DNA of 64,000 nt. It comes from Chitinimonas_A lacunae. Lineage in GTDB: Bacteria; Pseudomonadota; Gammaproteobacteria; Burkholderiales; Chitinimonadaceae. The DNA lies in NCBI RefSeq assembly GCF_042650885.1, contig NZ_JBHSBU010000002.1:62001-126000 (forward strand), read 5' to 3'. A model generated the notes under the pieces. It was not told the origin of the DNA, ran no database searches, and saw nothing but the letters and a program-made list of their open reading frames with translations. Positions 60,873 through 64,000 of the stretch are shown here, in pieces; positions within the stretch are counted from its first letter, which is position 1, and the number at the start of each line of letters is the position of its first letter. The position numbers were made by a program, and so were the translations under genes.

Positions 60873-63800
60873 TCAGGCTTCGACTAAGCCTGGCAATGGA
60901 CGTGGCGGGAAAGCCAGGTCGAAATCCCGGCCATACAGCGCCAGATTGGGGTTATAGGCCGGATCGTTCTCCAGCTGCCCCTGCCAACGGGCCAGCATAT
61001 GGTCGATTTCCGACTGGAAACGGGCTTTCTTGGCCGGCGTATCCTCACTGCCACGCGAAGCCGATTCGTGGTGATACAGCTCCGCATAGGGCGTCCACAG
61101 ATTGCGATAACCTGCTTCACGGACCCGCAGACAGAAATCGATATCGTTGAAGGCGACTTGCAGTCTTTCGTCGAGCCCACCCACCTGGTCGTAGATCGAT
61201 TTCCGCACCAGCAGGCAGGCACCTGTCACCGCACTGAAGTTCTGCACCAGCGCAGCCCGGCCGAAATAGCCCGGGTGGCCACGCGAATGGCGCAGATGGG
61301 CATGGTTGGCCACGCCACCCAGGCCCAGCAGCACACCGCCGTGTTGCAGCCGCTCGTCCGGATACCACAGTCGCGCTCCCACACAGCCCACGCCCGGCCG
61401 CAGCGCCTGGGTCACCATTTCATCGAGCCAATCCTCGCTGATCACTTCCAGATCGTTATTGAGCAGACCGACGATTTCGCCACGCGCCAGCGCTGCTGCC
61501 GCGTTATTGAGCCGCGAATAGTTGAACGGTGAATCGTCCCGCAGCACGCGCACATTGTCATGTTCGCGGCAGATCCGTTCGAGGTAGTCGAGGGTGGCCG
61601 GCTCGACCGAGCCATTGTCGACCACGATAATCTCGAACGCCCGGTAGCGGGTCTTTTCCAGAATGCTGTCCACACACAGCGACAGCAGCTCGACCTTGTC
61701 GCGGGTCGGGATAATCAGCGATACCAGCGGCTTCTCGGCCGGCAGCTCAAAACACACCCTATACATGCCGCTTGCTTCCGGCGCGTCGATCGCCTCGCCG
61801 GCATAGCCATTACGTTCCAGGTGCTCCTGGAGCGCTCGCTTGGCTGCGATCGAGGCATAGGGCTTCTCGCCGATCGTCAAGGCCGTGCTGCCGGGCAGGA
61901 TGCGCCAGTGGTAGAGCACGCGCGGGATATGGTGGATACCCTGCTGCTTGCAGGTATCGATGGCCCGCAGCGCCAGATCGTAGTCCTGTGAGCCTTCAAA
62001 GCCCTGGCGGAAACCGCCGATCTCGCGCAGTAGACTGGCGCGGTAGACGCCAAGGTGGCTGATGGTGTTCTGGCCAAGGAACAGATCGTAGTTCCAGTCG
62101 GGCTTGAAGTACGGTTCGCACCGTACCCCATCGCTGTCGATCTTGTCCTCGTCGGAATAGATGATATTGGCCTCAGGATGCTCGGCCAGGGTATGAGCGA
62201 CCCAGAACAAGGCATCGGGTGCCAGTAGGTCGTCATGGTCGAGCAGGGCGATATAGTCGCCGCCGGCCAGTGCCAGGGCATCGTTCGAGGCCAGCGAGAT
62301 ATGGCCGTTCTCGCTACGGAAGTGCACCTTGATCTGCTCGGGGTAGCGCGCCGCATAGTCACGCAACAACTCGCGCGTTTCTTCGCGGGTCGAGGCGTCG
62401 TCGGCGATGCACAGTTCCCAGTTCGTGTAACTCTGGCGCCGTACCGACTCGATGGCTGCAGCCAGCCAGCGCCGCTCGGTATTGTAGGTCGGCATCACCA
62501 CCGAGATCAGCGGCTGCGCCGGCAGGGCGGCGATGGCCTGCTCGACCTGCTCGCGGCTCGGCTCGTTCAAAGCACTGTAGTGCTCCAGCCAGTTCGGGTA
62601 GTCAGTTTCGACCGGGGCAGTCTCGGGTTTGAGGTCGTTATGCTCGATCAGATAGAGCGCCAACCGATAGCAGGTCAGCTCAGCAAGCGGCTCGTCCACG
62701 GTAGCCGCCAGCACGAAATTACCGCGCAGCCGGCCAACGGTATGGATCACGATACGCCGGTCCGACATCGCCAACGGCTCGATCAGCTCCTGCAAGGCCG
62801 GGGTATCAAGACCATCGAGATGAAGTTCCCAGGCTGGATAGAGCTGATAGCGCACCGCATCGACCGCGCGCAGCAGATCGGCCGGGCTGGCGCCATGAGC
62901 CGACAGCCGCACCGTGATCTGCGGCCGGACCTTGAAGCCGTCGATATGGGCCCGCATGGCGCGCCGGAATTCATCGGTCAATTCGGGACAGGGCGCAAAG
63001 CAGCGCAGGAATTCCCGATAGGTTTCCGGGAAAACCGGCGCAACCGCTTGCACCGCCGGCGGCAAGGCTGCCGGGGGCGGCTCGGGGATCTGTACCGGGT
63101 CGGGCAGACGCCATTGCGGCAGCGGCGCCACCGCAGGCAGCTCGACCTGGCCCGGCAGCGTGACCGAGGCGCCGATCAGGCGACCGGCTCTTGCCTGCAA
63201 GCGAGCCAGGCGGGTAGCCCAGCGCCAGCGGGCTGCACCGAAGATATCGCCCACGGCCCGATAAAGCGTCTCGGCCCGTGCCTGCCGATCGCGCACCAGT
63301 TGGTCGAGATCGTGGATCAGACGGTCACGCTCGCCCAGCGCCTGGGCCAGACGCTGCCGCTCGATCAGACTGCCGCTCAGCTCGCTGCGCAAATGCTCCA
63401 CCGTGGCGAGTCGCTCGCTCAGCTCACGCTGTTCCACTACCTTGAGATGGAACAAGGCAGTAATCCGATGCAGCGAAGCGCGGGTATCGCCCAACTCACA
63501 CTGCAATACATGGATTTGCTGGGTCAGATTATCGATATGCTGGCGGGTCGCCTGCTGAGCCGCCGCATACTGGGCCTCGATCTCGCCGCAGCGAATCTCG
63601 CGCGCCTCGATTTCTTGTTCCAGCAGTTCTACCTGTGCCACATGGGCTTCGGCATTGGCCTGGTACAGCGAGCGAGCCGCGTCGAGTTCGGCTTCGAGCG
63701 CGACCACTTGCTGGGCAGCCGCCTCATGGAGCGCTTCGACCCGAGCCAGCGTCTGGCTCAGTTCGCTCTTCTCACGTACCAGACCAAAAGTCGCCAGTGA

Positions 63801-64000
63801 GCGCTGCAAGACATCGAACAGCCGCTCACCCGGCATTTCAGGTAGCCATTTATGGTAGATCTTGAGATGGTCTGCCACGATCTGTGACATCGCAGCCGTC
63901 TGGGCACCCGAGTTGTTCTGCGTGCCCAGCCGATAGACTGCACTGGCGCCCGTCACCAGCTGGAAATTACCGAGTCGGCCTAGTTGCAGCCAGAAATCCC
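60873..64000 (-). CDS. Multi-domain GT2 glycosyltransferase with coiled coil, 5' part beyond the window
   Basis: The frame stays open to the right edge (codons before the GTG at 63956 read DFWLQLGRLGNFQLVTG, the end of another GT2 domain), so at least 1042 residues are here and the true start is outside. After that fragment come a coiled coil (about 160-220 residues of heptad pattern, KSELSQTLARVEALHEAAAQ), a linker, then GT2 domain (PLISVVMPTYNTERRWLAAAI, LLDHDDLLAPDALF, SDEDKIDSDG) and a last GT2 (PLVSLIIPTRDKVELLSLCV, LLNNDLEVISEDW, NDIDFCLRVREAGYRNLWTPYAELYHHES). The last one closely resembles the C-terminus of the protein ending at 42852. Probably builds a surface glycan. Confidence 0.87.
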   Translation of the reverse strand, partial: DFWLQLGRLGNFQLVTGASAVYRLGTQNNSGAQTAAMSQIVADHLKIYHKWLPEMPGERLFDVLQRSLATFGLVREKSELSQTLARVEALHEAAAQQVVALEAELDAARSLYQANAEAHVAQVELLEQEIEAREIRCGEIEAQYAAAQQATRQHIDNLTQQIHVLQCELGDTRASLHRITALFHLKVVEQRELSERLATVEHLRSELSGSLIERQRLAQALGERDRLIHDLDQLVRDRQARAETLYRAVGDIFGAARWRWATRLARLQARAGRLIGASVTLPGQVELPAVAPLPQWRLPDPVQIPEPPPAALPPAVQAVAPVFPETYREFLRCFAPCPELTDEFRRAMRAHIDGFKVRPQITVRLSAHGASPADLLRAVDAVRYQLYPAWELHLDGLDTPALQELIEPLAMSDRRIVIHTVGRLRGNFVLAATVDEPLAELTCYRLALYLIEHNDLKPETAPVETDYPNWLEHYSALNEPSREQVEQAIAALPAQPLISVVMPTYNTERRWLAAAIESVRRQSYTNWELCIADDASTREETRELLRDYAARYPEQIKVHFRSENGHISLASNDALALAGGDYIALLDHDDLLAPDALFWVAHTLAEHPEANIIYSDEDKIDSDGVRCEPYFKPDWNYDLFLGQNTISHLGVYRASLLREIGGFRQGFEGSQDYDLALRAIDTCKQQGIHHIPRVLYHWRILPGSTALTIGEKPYASIAAKRALQEHLERNGYAGEAIDAPEASGMYRVCFELPAEKPLVSLIIPTRDKVELLSLCVDSILEKTRYRAFEIIVVDNGSVEPATLDYLERICREHDNVRVLRDDSPFNYSRLNNAAAALARGEIVGLLNNDLEVISEDWLDEMVTQALRPGVGCVGARLWYPDERLQHGGVLLGLGGVANHAHLRHSRGHPGYFGRAALVQNFSAVTGACLLVRKSIYDQVGGLDERLQVAFNDIDFCLRVREAGYRNLWTPYAELYHHESASRGSEDTPAKKARFQSEIDHMLARWQGQLENDPAYNPNLALYGRDFDLAFPPRPLPGLVEA

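Noticed and set aside
1..64000. tRNA, rRNA, CRISPR, insertion sequences and prophage genes
   Set aside because: None seen. The regularly spaced repeats at 53.1-53.3 kb are too short and lack the spacer structure of a CRISPR array.

Overview
The window looks like chromosome, chromid or megaplasmid DNA of a high-GC Gram-negative bacterium, most likely a betaproteobacterium. This rests on GC-rich coding, undecaprenyl-type sugar chemistry, a LuxR-type regulator, and secreted proteins with C-terminal modules common in that class. No rRNA, tRNA, CRISPR array or insertion sequence was seen, so the assignment is an inference. Nearly all of the DNA serves surface glycans.

Region 1 (1-26.5 kb, all minus strand) is one long polysaccharide locus read from about 26.5 kb down to the left edge. 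From its promoter-proximal end it encodes a GT4-GT2 fusion, a DUF2304 protein, a GtrB-like transferase, a GT-C-like membrane protein, a sugar carbamoyltransferase, a GT2, WecD-, WecE- and WecB-like enzymes, a flippase, a GT, Gmd, ColC, ColD, a DUF2079 membrane protein, a 1096-aa membrane-anchored protein, a second flippase, a GT4, ManC and ManB. ManB/ManC/Gmd/ColD/ColC together form a complete route from mannose-6-phosphate to GDP-L-colitose. The WecE/WecD pair points to a dTDP-4-acetamido-4,6-dideoxyhexose.

Region 2 (26.5-33 kb) is a signalling and secretion segment. A 54-codon gene for a double-glycine-leader peptide (26781-26945) has a near-consensus 20-bp lux box (26680-26699) about 43 bp before the predicted transcription start. 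It converges on a LuxR-type regulator with no LuxI in the window. Next come a secreted metzincin protease, a GT8-like transferase and a large cysteine-free Thr/Ser/Ala-rich surface protein (S-layer or adhesin-like).

Region 3 (33.4-45.1 kb, plus strand) is a run of large modular transferases: a TMTC-like GT-C/TPR protein, TPR-GT9, GT4-methyltransferase, TPR-GT2x3 and TPR-GT41 (OGT-like). It lies divergent from the surface protein, which suggests a protein-glycosylation unit.

Region 4 (45.2-53.0 kb, plus strand) encodes an epimerase, an FAD oxidoreductase, GtrA, a UbiA-type phosphoribosyltransferase, an LPG-synthase-type membrane protein, DprE1, DprE2 and a HAD phosphatase. This is a complete-looking pathway to polyprenylphosphoryl-D-arabinose, a precursor best known from mycobacteria.

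Region 5 (53.0-64 kb, minus strand) has a GNAT protein, a PIG-L/GT2x3 fusion, a second GNAT protein, a secreted protein, a plasmid-type parA-parB pair and the 3' part of a coiled-coil GT2 protein cut by the right edge. Two families of repeats are spread over regions 4-5. One is a 17-bp palindrome, TGTAGCAA(G/T)TTGCTACA, in four copies around parAB (candidate parS). The other is an iteron-like element, GTAGACGNNNATGG, with five direct copies in the convergent gap 53020-53328 and further copies in the arabinose cluster. A third short motif (ACTGCAAGA after an AT-rich dyad) follows several stop codons. Together they suggest the maintenance region of a secondary replicon embedded in glycan genes.
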